A stretch of 64,000 nucleotides of DNA from Limnobaculum allomyrinae (GTDB lineage Bacteria > Pseudomonadota > Gammaproteobacteria > Enterobacterales > Enterobacteriaceae): positions 62,001-126,000 of the forward strand of contig NZ_JADRCR010000007.1 in assembly GCF_016649425.1 (NCBI RefSeq), given 5' to 3'. Each line of letters starts with the position of its first letter. Position 1 is the first letter of the stretch. Below, in pieces: positions 47,901 through 54,466 of the stretch. The position numbers and the translations under genes were made by a program. The notes beneath the pieces were generated by a model. It made no database searches. It worked only from the letters and a program-made list of their open reading frames with translations, and had not been told where the DNA came from.

Positions 47901-50846
47901 CTGAAGGTTGCTGTTGTCCCCCAGTACAATGTCCGCACCGCTTAACTTAAGAACCCCGGTACCGGCAGCAATTTTTCCCTGACTGGTCAACAAGCCACCG
48001 CTGCTCAGACTGACGCTTTGCCCCTGTAAGGTACCGTTTTGCATCAGTGCGCCTGCGGTGCTGAGGGAAAGCGAATTGCCTGCCGCCATGGTGCTGCTGT
48101 GGGTGAAATCCTGATTGAGACGAACCGAGATATCCGTTAATGCCAGTATCTGCCCGGCGTGGTTTAACACATCGCTGATTAATGTCAGATTACCGCCGCT
48201 GAACAACCTGCCGCTGCTCTGGTTATCGGTGAGTCGGGTGTTAATATCCAGTTGATTCAGCGCCAGCACCGTGCCGCTGTTAGTGAGGGTCTGCCCGTTA
48301 ATCGTAACGGTTTGCCCCTGCAATGTGCCCTGTTGATGAATGGTGGTGCCGTTAAGTGTCAGCCCGGTATCAGACTGCATGATGCCCAGTTGACTGATAT
48401 CCGTGCCGGTTAACGTCAGTCCGCTGCCGGAAACTACCGTGCCCTGTAGCAAAGCAGTCTGACTGGCATTCAGGGTCATACCCTGCCGCGCCTGAATATG
48501 GGCCGTCTCCAGCGCCGTTAATAACGGTGAATCCAGCGAGAAGGTACCTCCGGCAGAAATCAGCCCGGCTAAAGTACTGGCTGAAGCCATCACCGCCATA
48601 TGGCCATCACTTAACAGCTGACTTCCCGCGAGGGTATTCAGGGTGGTGGTATTCACCCGGATATCCTGTTGCGCTTTAACCGAACCCGCCAAATCAATGC
48701 GTGCTGACTCAAGGGTTATGCTGCCATCGCTGAGTAACAAACCTGACAGCTCGACTTTCAACCACTGACGTGCGGTCAGGTTCAATGCCTGCTGTGAGCC
48801 CAGACTGCCGGACAGGGTGACGTTATCCGCCGTCAGCGTTGTCTGAGCACCGGACAGCATGATGCCACCATTATTCACCGTGCCGGCAACAATATTCTGT
48901 GAACCCTGAGCCTGAATTTTTCCCTGATTGTTCAGTGACGTAACATTAATAGTACTGTTACCGTTAGTAGCAAACAGCCCCTGATTGAACCATTCTCCCG
49001 CAGAAAGTGACAGATCATTGCCTGCACTTATTTCCCCGGCACTCTCAACGCGTTCTGTTGCTGTTACATTCAGATTCTGCCGGGCTTGAATTGTTCCCTG
49101 ATTATTAAGGGATGTGACATTGATGGTGCTGTTACCGTTGGTGGCAAACAGCCCCTGATTGAGCCATCCTCTCGTCGTGAGTGACAGGGTATTGCCGGAG
49201 CTTATTTCCCCCACGCTATCAACCCACTCAGTAGCGATAATATTTAAATTCTGCTGAGCCTGAATTTTACCCTGATTGTTCAGTGAGGTAACATTAATGG
49301 TGCTGTTGCCGTTGGTGGCAAACAGCGCCTGATTGACCCACTCACCGGTGGATAATGACAGGGCATTGCCGGAACTTATCTCGCCCAGACTGTCAACACG
49401 TTCAGTCATCGCCACATTCAGATTCTGCTGAGCCTGAAGTTTTGACTGAGCGCCGGTTTGCAAACGGCTCCCGCTTAACGCGATATTCTGTCCGGCATTG
49501 ACGTTGCCATCCAGCGCCAGATGCCTGCCTTCAAGGCTGACGTCGGTCAGGCCCGTTACACGGGAAGCAGCATCCTGCTGTAGGGTCTGATGGCCTTTGG
49601 CTTTCACCTGACCGGCAGAAATCTGACTGCTGTTCCATAACTGATGCTGAGCATCCAACTGGACAGTTCCCTGACTGCCAACCCTACCCTGCGCATCCAC
49701 CCCTGCCGCTACACTGGCATTGCTCAATTGCAGGCTCTGCTGGCTACTCAGGTTAACGTTATTACCGGCAGCAACAGTACCGTTGCCAACCGTTATCTGC
49801 CCCTGACTGTTGAGCGTAACGTTACCCGCCGATGACAGTGCCCCCTGACTGATTTCAGTCTGACCACGGCTGGTTAAGCGGATATCACCCCCCGCCTTAT
49901 GATTTCCCTGTAGCGCCAGCTCATCGGCCTGCACCGTCAGGTTGCCCTGAGACAGGGTATGGTTCAGCGTCAGCTTACCGTTAGCATCCAGCTGGATATC
50001 GCCCTGCCGGGCATTCAGATTACCCAGATTAACCCCGACGCCCTTTTCGCTGGACACCATATGGATACGGTTAGCGTACATGCCGCCTAATGCACCAGTA
50101 TCAATCGCCACCCTAGGTGCTGTACCGTCCCCGGCAATCGGGGTAATGCTGCCGTCGCTGCCCACCCGGTTACTGCCGCTGATAACGCTTAAATCTTTCG
50201 CATAGACCGCCGCATTCACTTCGGTGGCGCGGGAAATAATCGCCAGTGAACTGCTGTTGCTGGCATCCAGCCCCTGTCCCTCAATGGTAATGGTGCCTTT
50301 GCTGACTTCCAGTGCCTGCACATTGCCCTGCGCATCCAGCACCGGTTTACCGGTGGTTAACGTCACGTTGGGCGTGTTGATAAACCCGCAGCCGCTACAG
50401 GTGATGCCGTACGGGTTCGCCACCATCACATTGGCCTGTTTGCCCGCCACTTCGGTATAGCCCTGAAGCTGTGAGCGATTGGCTCCCACCACTTCATTGA
50501 TAATGGCATTCGCTTCCTGCCCGTTTTTCAGATTGGGGTTATTCTGGATCAGTCCGCCCAGTTGAGTCTGATTCAGCGCCTCCGTGGCATTGTTTAAAAT
50601 CAGCCCTTCCTTGCCAACGTTAAAGTTCTGATACTGGTTATGGGATACCCCCGAGCCGTTTGGCGTGGCGATATTCACCACCGGCACACCATTAGCCGCA
50701 TTATCCGTTGAAGTATTGCCGCCGGCGACATCTATCCCTGCCGCCAGTGCCGGTGCCATTGGCTGAATACACAACAGCATGCTAATCAGATAGCTCAATA
50801 CACGGCGACGAGTTGAAACTGGTAACACTTCCATGTTGTTTTTCAT
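41058..50846 (-). CDS. cdiA: CdiA-type contact-dependent inhibition exoprotein (3262 residues)
   Basis: Large secreted beta-helix filament that delivers its C-terminal toxin into neighbouring bacteria. Order: an extended TPS signal peptide (residues 1-36), the TPS secretion domain (motif NPYGITCSGCGF near 145, with two Cys), filamentous haemagglutinin repeats from about 300 to 2700 (with three 58-residue tandem copies near 470-640), a helical pretoxin region, and VENN at residues 2977-2980. The last 282 residues form the variable CT region. All of this is open without a frameshift. cdiB ends 22 bases upstream and cdiI overlaps the stop. The type is closest to E. coli CdiA (VENN), not the Burkholderia form. 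Confidence 0.93.
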   Translation of the reverse strand: MKNNMEVLPVSTRRRVLSYLISMLLCIQPMAPALAAGIDVAGGNTSTDNAANGVPVVNIATPNGSGVSHNQYQNFNVGKEGLILNNATEALNQTQLGGLIQNNPNLKNGQEANAIINEVVGANRSQLQGYTEVAGKQANVMVANPYGITCSGCGFINTPNVTLTTGKPVLDAQGNVQALEVSKGTITIEGQGLDASNSSSLAIISRATEVNAAVYAKDLSVISGSNRVGSDGSITPIAGDGTAPRVAIDTGALGGMYANRIHMVSSEKGVGVNLGNLNARQGDIQLDANGKLTLNHTLSQGNLTVQADELALQGNHKAGGDIRLTSRGQTEISQGALSSAGNVTLNSQGQITVGNGTVAAGNNVNLSSQQSLQLSNASVAAGVDAQGRVGSQGTVQLDAQHQLWNSSQISAGQVKAKGHQTLQQDAASRVTGLTDVSLEGRHLALDGNVNAGQNIALSGSRLQTGAQSKLQAQQNLNVAMTERVDSLGEISSGNALSLSTGEWVNQALFATNGNSTINVTSLNNQGKIQAQQNLNIIATEWVDSVGEISSGNTLSLTTRGWLNQGLFATNGNSTINVTSLNNQGTIQARQNLNVTATERVESAGEISAGNDLSLSAGEWFNQGLFATNGNSTINVTSLNNQGKIQAQGSQNIVAGTVNNGGIMLSGAQTTLTADNVTLSGSLGSQQALNLTARQWLKVELSGLLLSDGSITLESARIDLAGSVKAQQDIRVNTTTLNTLAGSQLLSDGHMAVMASASTLAGLISAGGTFSLDSPLLTALETAHIQARQGMTLNASQTALLQGTVVSGSGLTLTGTDISQLGIMQSDTGLTLNGTTIHQQGTLQGQTVTINGQTLTNSGTVLALNQLDINTRLTDNQSSGRLFSGGNLTLISDVLNHAGQILALTDISVRLNQDFTHSSTMAAGNSLSLSTAGALMQNGTLQGQSVSLSSGGLLTSQGKIAAGTGVLKLSGADIVLGDNSNLQSGGNIEITSQNSIVHSGFTGAGGDLLLSAVNNITNSSLLYAAGDMRLFADTISNLKGDILAGNSLWMQKDAAGNANSLVLNSSGTIETYDGDITINTGHLLNEQYGLSVVETEQDLTKEYSWLTDIQADIPLIELNLDELVVYHYNDNASSNGNGGFNDKDYYYAVPLQGHTEKELAVTISSVKVNSDGKAAKISSGRDLFISAGKLDNRASHILASRDAFLSGGSLNNQSWFDGSVTQYQTYEYPLSSVPNDWALLPESKVQLRQYPNGNYYFYFLKMGYDSYYEQTLDNRYITYIANGGRRFEYTEDSGLYNSTIQAGGDLYATFDNDISNTTTVANAGNISHSLAAPTLSGFGDISLPNGQNGLFITSQNPDSPYLITINPKLNGLGGVGEMGGMGHLDTSLFNDLYGMLGMRPGSAPHETDSRFTDKNRFIGSAYFLDRLNLNPDYDYRFLGDAAFDTRYISDAMLKQTGSRYINGIGSDLSQMQYLIDNAAQAYGSLGLTFGVSLTAEQIARLDKSMVWWEPMTIQGQTVLAPKLYLAKNDVTAVSGSVIKGGHVELEAGRLINSNGSILADNSLFIDSWSTIDNINAGQIKAGGYVSMFAMDDINNIGSTIGGQQVALESLDGSIINRTETQQWSVSGQNGRNQTLAFSQTDVGNIASIQSEGSLSLYAGKNIELTASEVTTEKGPLTLSAGQDINILAAQQSQSTQVGKNKTEVQGALSSSLVSGGGLSMAADRDINAQAAEIIAEDSVLLGAGRDVNLTTAESRVYQESYGKRAKNVDESVRQQGTDIISGGNVQIAAGHDANLKAANVQADGNLGVYAGNDINVTSATESDYHFAEKTTVKKKTLSKKTTHTIEQDYATHEKGSLLSGDKVTLSAGHDLKVEGSSVVGEGNVVLAAGNNVNVVAATEEQSTYRLKEVKKSGVMSNGSLGVSIGSQSSKSTYDGAEVNQSDARSLIGTSGGNVIISAGNTATISGSDMVAGRAIGDTTRATGHIDITAQDIVIKPGRDVVNEKVTQSSKSSGVGISVSDPLINSVRNYRDIINSNDGGVQKTKNLLNETGATVADLFSPTQLPVSYGRSSSYSETTSYGEYQSGSNLSAAGNIQLNATGNGSRIADGKLTNGDVLISGSQLGAGESIIIDASRDVVIVPSTDSQNSTSQSKSSSWSVTDAMPTAGSVIRGVGGGPNHGSGVLPVGYDKSQSKGDKQVTAQNPSVLTGQDIYINSKEGSIDIAGSALTSVNDLILVAKQGDIRVSSGSNTVREYESGSSTTIGELGGDGYSGTAGWRKDSYSKLDQSTQQSTVRSQLTSGSGNITLQAGQDVVLNGADVSAGKSINLSGKNVLMDVSEDNSLHEYSSSSTQYGVTASTSGYAVAAAQAVEKAARSAEDGRDPRLTAIYGAQAALNIGSQTIQSDMNPSAVKVTVSASAGSSKQQEKYESQQQQGSMLQAGETVSINATEDIRGKGVDIHGKNVILNAGQDIILTAAQDKDKLESSNSGNQQSIGIGAGVGGSQNGFTIELGASQYKGKENGSSLVNHNSQVHADETLSITSGRDTTLQGAEVSGDRVIANVGRDLTISSLQDTADYDSKQNSGGFSASICVPPLCWGAPGGQGSANFSGEKITNDYDAVRDQSGIFAGSGGFDINVGNHTQLDGAVIASEADADKNRLSTGTLGWTDIENKAESEGKQYGISVSAGTRYDGDSDSYQGYAPAMPTTPIGKVSDKDSSTTHSAIAVGDIVIRDKDNQQQDIADLSRDTDNAHHALDNNFDKDKIKDKLDIQKEAVALGTQAMDAYKQSKLNEAKKQVRSEMAANGELNGLSEAQINDRIIKSEAYQNVDKEYGVGSEFWTHSSAATGLLAGILGGNVTGGLAAGSAPYMAALVKDATNGEGNEGAREAARVALHAIVSGALASAQGANPGAAAAGGLVAAASSDTLAMAFYGKKASELVGDEKMLISNLVVMLGSAAGGAAGGDGLSIASGGNAARVEVENNSLKNKEPQEFANKLAACGSDGDCRAGVIKEIVATSNKNIDEFSDCLKAGDKSCVNKTLDEVGGATGYDALAAQIGADAANTYKEGLGIETYNYAIDCMGMGWEACSNQKGWQLIQSGSTVLILAGGQTIGGVLAQKIVESKSVKGVSEAVPAGTSLIGKGDPLSKATTWIKPQEGYFDVVVHGTTKGFLVLRDGKWINLDQRSLATFIKKNGYTGESIRLISCNTGACSTGAAQNLSNKLGVTVVAPSNTVWIHPNGAMTIGNTATSNTGTWNTFTPHSGGK
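48922..49443 (-). repeat. Three 174-bp tandem repeats inside cdiA
   Basis: Three consecutive copies, starting at 48922, 49096 and 49270, encode a 58-residue unit with the constant core LFATNGNSTINVTSLNNQG and the variable stem ATERVxSxGEISxGNxLSLS. The period is exact, 174 bases each, so the frame is kept. They lengthen the beta-helical shaft. Confidence 0.88.
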
Positions 50847-50868
50847 TGTTGTTATCCCGTGTGTTTAA

Positions 50869-52605
50869 TTAAAACATAAGTCCAATGCGGTAATAGACGG
50901 CGTACCGGTCTGGCTCCAGCCAGTCCGGATATTTCAGTGGCTTTGACACTGTAAAACTGCTGGAAACATGACGATGAGCCGTAGACAACCCAACCGCCGC
51001 GCCCCACAGGGTACCGGAGGCGTATTTATCCAGACTGTCGTGATGCAGATAACCGCCATCCACAGCGGTCACCAGACTCACCTGCCCCATCACCGGCATG
51101 GTGAACAGGTAAGTATTCAGCTCGTTACGCAAGTAACCACCGCTATCACCCGCCAGATATTGCTCTTTAAAGCCACGGACGGAACTTTCCCCGCCAATGG
51201 TCAGGCGTTCACTGCCGTACAACCGGTCAGGGGTCCACTGTCCATATACACTGCTTAACCAGGTAACTCGCTCGGTTAGCGGAAAGTAGTAACTACCGGA
51301 CAGGCTCCATTTAGAAAATTCCTCTTTGGGAGCGCCTGACGGCTTTCCGTCATCATCTTCAGCCCCCAGCCATGGCACGCCCTGACTGTAAGCCGGATTG
51401 AGCGTGGCAAAGCCACCCCACAATTTTTGACCGTGGTTAATGCCAATGGTGACACTGGAGAGCTTGCGGCTGCTGCTTTGCAGCAATACATCGTTAAGGT
51501 AGTTACGGCTGATGCGATGGGTTATGCCTAAGGAGAGACCGGTTTTAATATCCCCGTCACGGTACAGCGTCCAGCTGCTGTTCAGTCGATGGGTCTGGGA
51601 ATCACCCCGCGAACGCCAGTAATAGCCGCGGTTATCGATACTGTTCAGGTAGTCACTCCAGGAGTAACTGTAATCAAACAGGGCGTAGCCGTAAGGTACG
51701 CTGAGGCTGGCCTGTAAGCTCTGGGCATCATGGCTGTTGGATAAATCACTGCTTTTGGCACCATTAACGAACCACTTATCGGCGATCCCCAGCAGGTTAT
51801 TGCCGGTAACTGAACTGTTCATCTGCCCGGTACCGGTACTTTTCTGTCCGCTGTTATCAAAACCCAGCGTGAAACTCAGCGGAAATTCCGGGGTGGCGGA
51901 TAGATTAACCACCGAAAGCCCCTGCTCGCTTCCCGGTAAGATTTCAATCTGTACCGGAACGGTACGCACCCGGTTAATTTGTTCCATTCCCTGCTCAATA
52001 TCCCGCAGGTTAAAGATGTTTCCTTCCAGACCGGGAAACGCCATACCAAGAGCGGTGGTGGATTCACCTTCCAGCAGTACGGTTTCCAGTTTGCCTTCCA
52101 GTACCCAGATATTCAGGGTGCCGGAAGAGAGATCCTGCTCGGTTAAAAAAGCCCGGCTGGTAATATAGCCACGGCTGATATACCACTCGGAAACCACCTC
52201 AACCAGTTTAGATATCTGAGAAATACCCATGCATTGATTAAGATAGGGCTGAACCAATTGATTTTTATCTTTTTCAGACAGTCGGGTTGCCTGCTCTATA
52301 TTGATGTGATTAATGGAAAAGCACGGACCCGATATTTCTGGAGAGGTAGATTGAGGGGAGGTTCGCAATTCGACATTGCGCTCTAAATCTTCCCTTTGCT
52401 GTTGGTTTTGCAACAGGATATCGCGCTGCTGCTGTTCGATATCACCTCGGTCAGCCGGATTTAATGGGGCTGCATGAGCATATGACAAACAGACAATAAC
52501 GTTAAATACCGTAAACAATAAAATTATAAACTTAATGATAGTTAAAACTGTAGATAAATATAAATTTACAGAATTATCCCACACACTTTTTAATATAAAA
52601 GTCAT
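50869..52605 (-). CDS. cdiB: CdiB two-partner secretion outer-membrane transporter
   Basis: Omp85-superfamily transporter that exports CdiA. The signal peptide has an unusually long N-region (about 25 residues) before the hydrophobic core and ends SYAHA near residue 45. A Gln-rich stretch, a POTRA region with two Cys (SGPCFSI and NQCMG) and a 16-strand ShlB-type barrel follow, with the conserved loop motif VRGFKE near residue 470 and a C-terminal Phe (YRIGLMF). The 578 residues are typical. It heads the cdiBAI operon. The roughly 240-base AT-rich region upstream (52606-52846) presumably holds the promoter. Confidence 0.93.
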   Translation of the reverse strand: MTFILKSVWDNSVNLYLSTVLTIIKFIILLFTVFNVIVCLSYAHAAPLNPADRGDIEQQQRDILLQNQQQREDLERNVELRTSPQSTSPEISGPCFSINHINIEQATRLSEKDKNQLVQPYLNQCMGISQISKLVEVVSEWYISRGYITSRAFLTEQDLSSGTLNIWVLEGKLETVLLEGESTTALGMAFPGLEGNIFNLRDIEQGMEQINRVRTVPVQIEILPGSEQGLSVVNLSATPEFPLSFTLGFDNSGQKSTGTGQMNSSVTGNNLLGIADKWFVNGAKSSDLSNSHDAQSLQASLSVPYGYALFDYSYSWSDYLNSIDNRGYYWRSRGDSQTHRLNSSWTLYRDGDIKTGLSLGITHRISRNYLNDVLLQSSSRKLSSVTIGINHGQKLWGGFATLNPAYSQGVPWLGAEDDDGKPSGAPKEEFSKWSLSGSYYFPLTERVTWLSSVYGQWTPDRLYGSERLTIGGESSVRGFKEQYLAGDSGGYLRNELNTYLFTMPVMGQVSLVTAVDGGYLHHDSLDKYASGTLWGAAVGLSTAHRHVSSSFTVSKPLKYPDWLEPDRYAVYYRIGLMF

Positions 52606-52846
52606 ATTCCATCCATGGTGAAAATATAAATTAATTTTTATTATCAGTGGGTTATAATTATTTTAAGCAATTATTAAGAATTAACCCTAAGTAATTATAA
52701 GGCTAATGAGATTTATTTAATACCTGTCAAAAATGCCAGTATTTAACACGCTTAATTATGTATATATATTCTGGCAGGTAAGCCAATACTCTCTTGATAA
52801 ACTCTCTGGAAAAAGATTAGTAACCAGAGAATTTATCAATAATTTA
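52606..52846 (-). promoter_or_regulatory. AT-rich region upstream of cdiBAI
   Basis: A strongly AT-rich intergenic stretch between gloC and cdiB with no convincing ORF. It contains imperfect inverted sequences around 52725-52782 (ACCTG...CCAG and CTGGCAGGT). Such DNA is a usual target of H-NS silencing, but I see no defined operator, and the exact promoter cannot be named. It also marks the right junction of the island. Confidence 0.4.
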
Positions 52847-53485
52847 CTAGGTTCTGTCAGCCACAAACGGATTAGTCATTCTCTCTTCACCAAATGTGGA
52901 CATTGGCCCATGACCTGGAATAAATTGAACGTCATTGCCCAGCGGCCATAATTTATTGCGAATAGAGGAGATCAGTGCCTGATAATCACCCCGTGGGAAA
53001 TCAGTTCTGCCAATGCCGCCAGCAAATAACACATCACCCACTGAAGCTAATCGGGTAGATTCGGAGAAGAAAATAACGTGACCTGGAGTATGGCCTGGTG
53101 TGTGGCGAACTTGTAGTTCTACATTGCCAAACTTGACGGTATCTCCTTCATCTAACCAACGATCCGGAACAAACGGAGTACAGTGTTCTAAACCGAAACG
53201 AGCACTTTGTTCCAATAAGGTTTCCAGTAAAAAAACATCGTCTTTATGAGGGCCAACAATTGGCACCGTATAACGCCGCGCCATCTTGCTGGCAGCACCT
53301 ACGTGATCTAAATGACCATGAGTCAATAATACTTTAACCAGCTTTAAGCCTAACTCTTCAATGGTCTTACTTAATATCGCCGGCTCACCGCCAGGATCAA
53401 CAATCACCGCCAGTTTAGTTTCTTCACACCACAATAATGTGCAATTTTGCTGGAAAGGTGTGACTGGAATAATTTTGTATTTCAA
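52847..53485 (-). CDS. gloC: Hydroxyacylglutathione hydrolase GloC
   Basis: Type II glyoxalase of the metallo-beta-lactamase fold, which hydrolyses S-lactoylglutathione in methylglyoxal detoxification. The zinc motif THGHLDH is near residue 56, HTPGHTPGH near 128, and the later metal ligands in SVGDVLF and FIPGHG. The 212 residues match E. coli YcbL (215), from [15 protein letters not shown] onward. In E. coli it adjoins aspC; here the CDI island lies between them. mepK is upstream on the same strand. Confidence 0.95.
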   Translation of the reverse strand: MKYKIIPVTPFQQNCTLLWCEETKLAVIVDPGGEPAILSKTIEELGLKLVKVLLTHGHLDHVGAASKMARRYTVPIVGPHKDDVFLLETLLEQSARFGLEHCTPFVPDRWLDEGDTVKFGNVELQVRHTPGHTPGHVIFFSESTRLASVGDVLFAGGIGRTDFPRGDYQALISSIRNKLWPLGNDVQFIPGHGPMSTFGEERMTNPFVADRT

Positions 53486-53575
53486 AGAAGCTCTCCCTCA
53501 TAGCTAATATGATTGTTATTTTAAGCAATAAATCATATTACCATTTCTTTCTGATTTGTTTAGCTCTCTATATAA

Positions 53576-53603
53576 AATAAGGCGTCTGATTAGACGCCTT
53601 ATT
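53576..53603 (-). terminator. Terminator between mepK and gloC
   Basis: AATAAGGCGTC, loop TGATTA and GACGCCTTATT, with TTTTATATA after it on the minus strand, 26 bases past mepK. Confidence 0.8.
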
Positions 53604-53628
53604 CAATTCATGCTGGGAACAACCTTAA

Positions 53629-54201
53629 TTACCAGTCTCTAACGGGTCCGGTATCAACATGTACAAAATTACTGGATGGGTAATAACCTACCCCTCCGGA
53701 TTTCATCTGTAATGCTGCATCTCTTAAGCTTCTCAGCGATACGCCATCAATACGGATATCAGCCGCCTGACCTAATGTATGATAGCTGTGTTTTGCTACT
53801 CCACGTTTCTGACTACGCATACTATTATTGGAATCAACGCTACGATAGCCACAAATAAGTTCAATTTCCTTATTACCAAACTGCTTTTGTAAATAATAAA
53901 GCTTATCGTAAAGCTGTGGATCAATAGTGGTAATTTGATCGTTACGTCGATCGCGGAAAATATGATTTAAGCGAGAGAGCTCTGTTTTGTCATAACTCTT
54001 ACCATTAAAGTAAGTAGACTTAATTGTTTCATTGGTATTGATATTTTTAACCAACAAAGTACGGGTACGTAATGCACTCTTACTTTTCTTTGTCGTTGAG
54101 GTACTGGAAGCAGCAAATGCCGCATCAGGAATAAGTGCCAGACCTAATGCTGCGCCGCTAATGGCCAGCCATTTACGACGGTGATGATCAATTTTATCCA
54201 T
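53629..54201 (-). CDS. mepK: Murein DD-/LD-endopeptidase MepK (peptidase M15 family)
   Basis: Periplasmic zinc peptidase that cleaves peptidoglycan cross-links, with preference for 3-3 links made by L,D-transpeptidases. The N-terminus has a twin-arginine-like signal (HRRKWLAISGAALGLALIPDAAFA). Metal ligands sit in HSYHTLGQAADIR and FVHVDTG. The 190 residues align with E. coli YcbK (182). ldtD, the enzyme that makes 3-3 links, lies directly upstream, a pairing also seen in E. coli. Confidence 0.93.
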   Translation of the reverse strand: MDKIDHHRRKWLAISGAALGLALIPDAAFAASSTSTTKKSKSALRTRTLLVKNINTNETIKSTYFNGKSYDKTELSRLNHIFRDRRNDQITTIDPQLYDKLYYLQKQFGNKEIELICGYRSVDSNNSMRSQKRGVAKHSYHTLGQAADIRIDGVSLRSLRDAALQMKSGGVGYYPSSNFVHVDTGPVRDW

Positions 54202-54398
54202 AATTCTATTTATACTCAGTAAAACAGGTTACAAAATAATTTCGTTACTCAATAGCCACTGACATGAATTGATTTATGCCATATTGCTTCACTACCGCGT
54301 AGTAAGCAAAAGTGCGAAGAAAAACAAACGAATACTATATTAAGTCTCTATGTAGCATAACTTTTAATGCTTCTCAGTCCAGACTTTGACTGTTTCTA

Positions 54399-54422
54399 CG
54401 GGTGCTTAAATGTAAGCACCCG
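54399..54422 (-). terminator. Hairpin downstream of ldtD
   Basis: CGGGTGCTTA, loop AATG and TAAGCACCCG form a perfect 10-bp stem, 45 bases after the ldtD stop. There is no U-run on the minus strand, so termination may depend on other signals. Confidence 0.5.
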
Positions 54423-54466
54423 TGAACAGATAATGTTATGACAACAAAAATGAAAGGATTACTGCA

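Noticed and set aside
48922..49443. Regular repeats that might suggest a CRISPR array or VNTR in non-coding DNA
   Set aside because: The 174-base units are in frame within cdiA, encode a conserved 58-residue motif and have no spacer/repeat structure.
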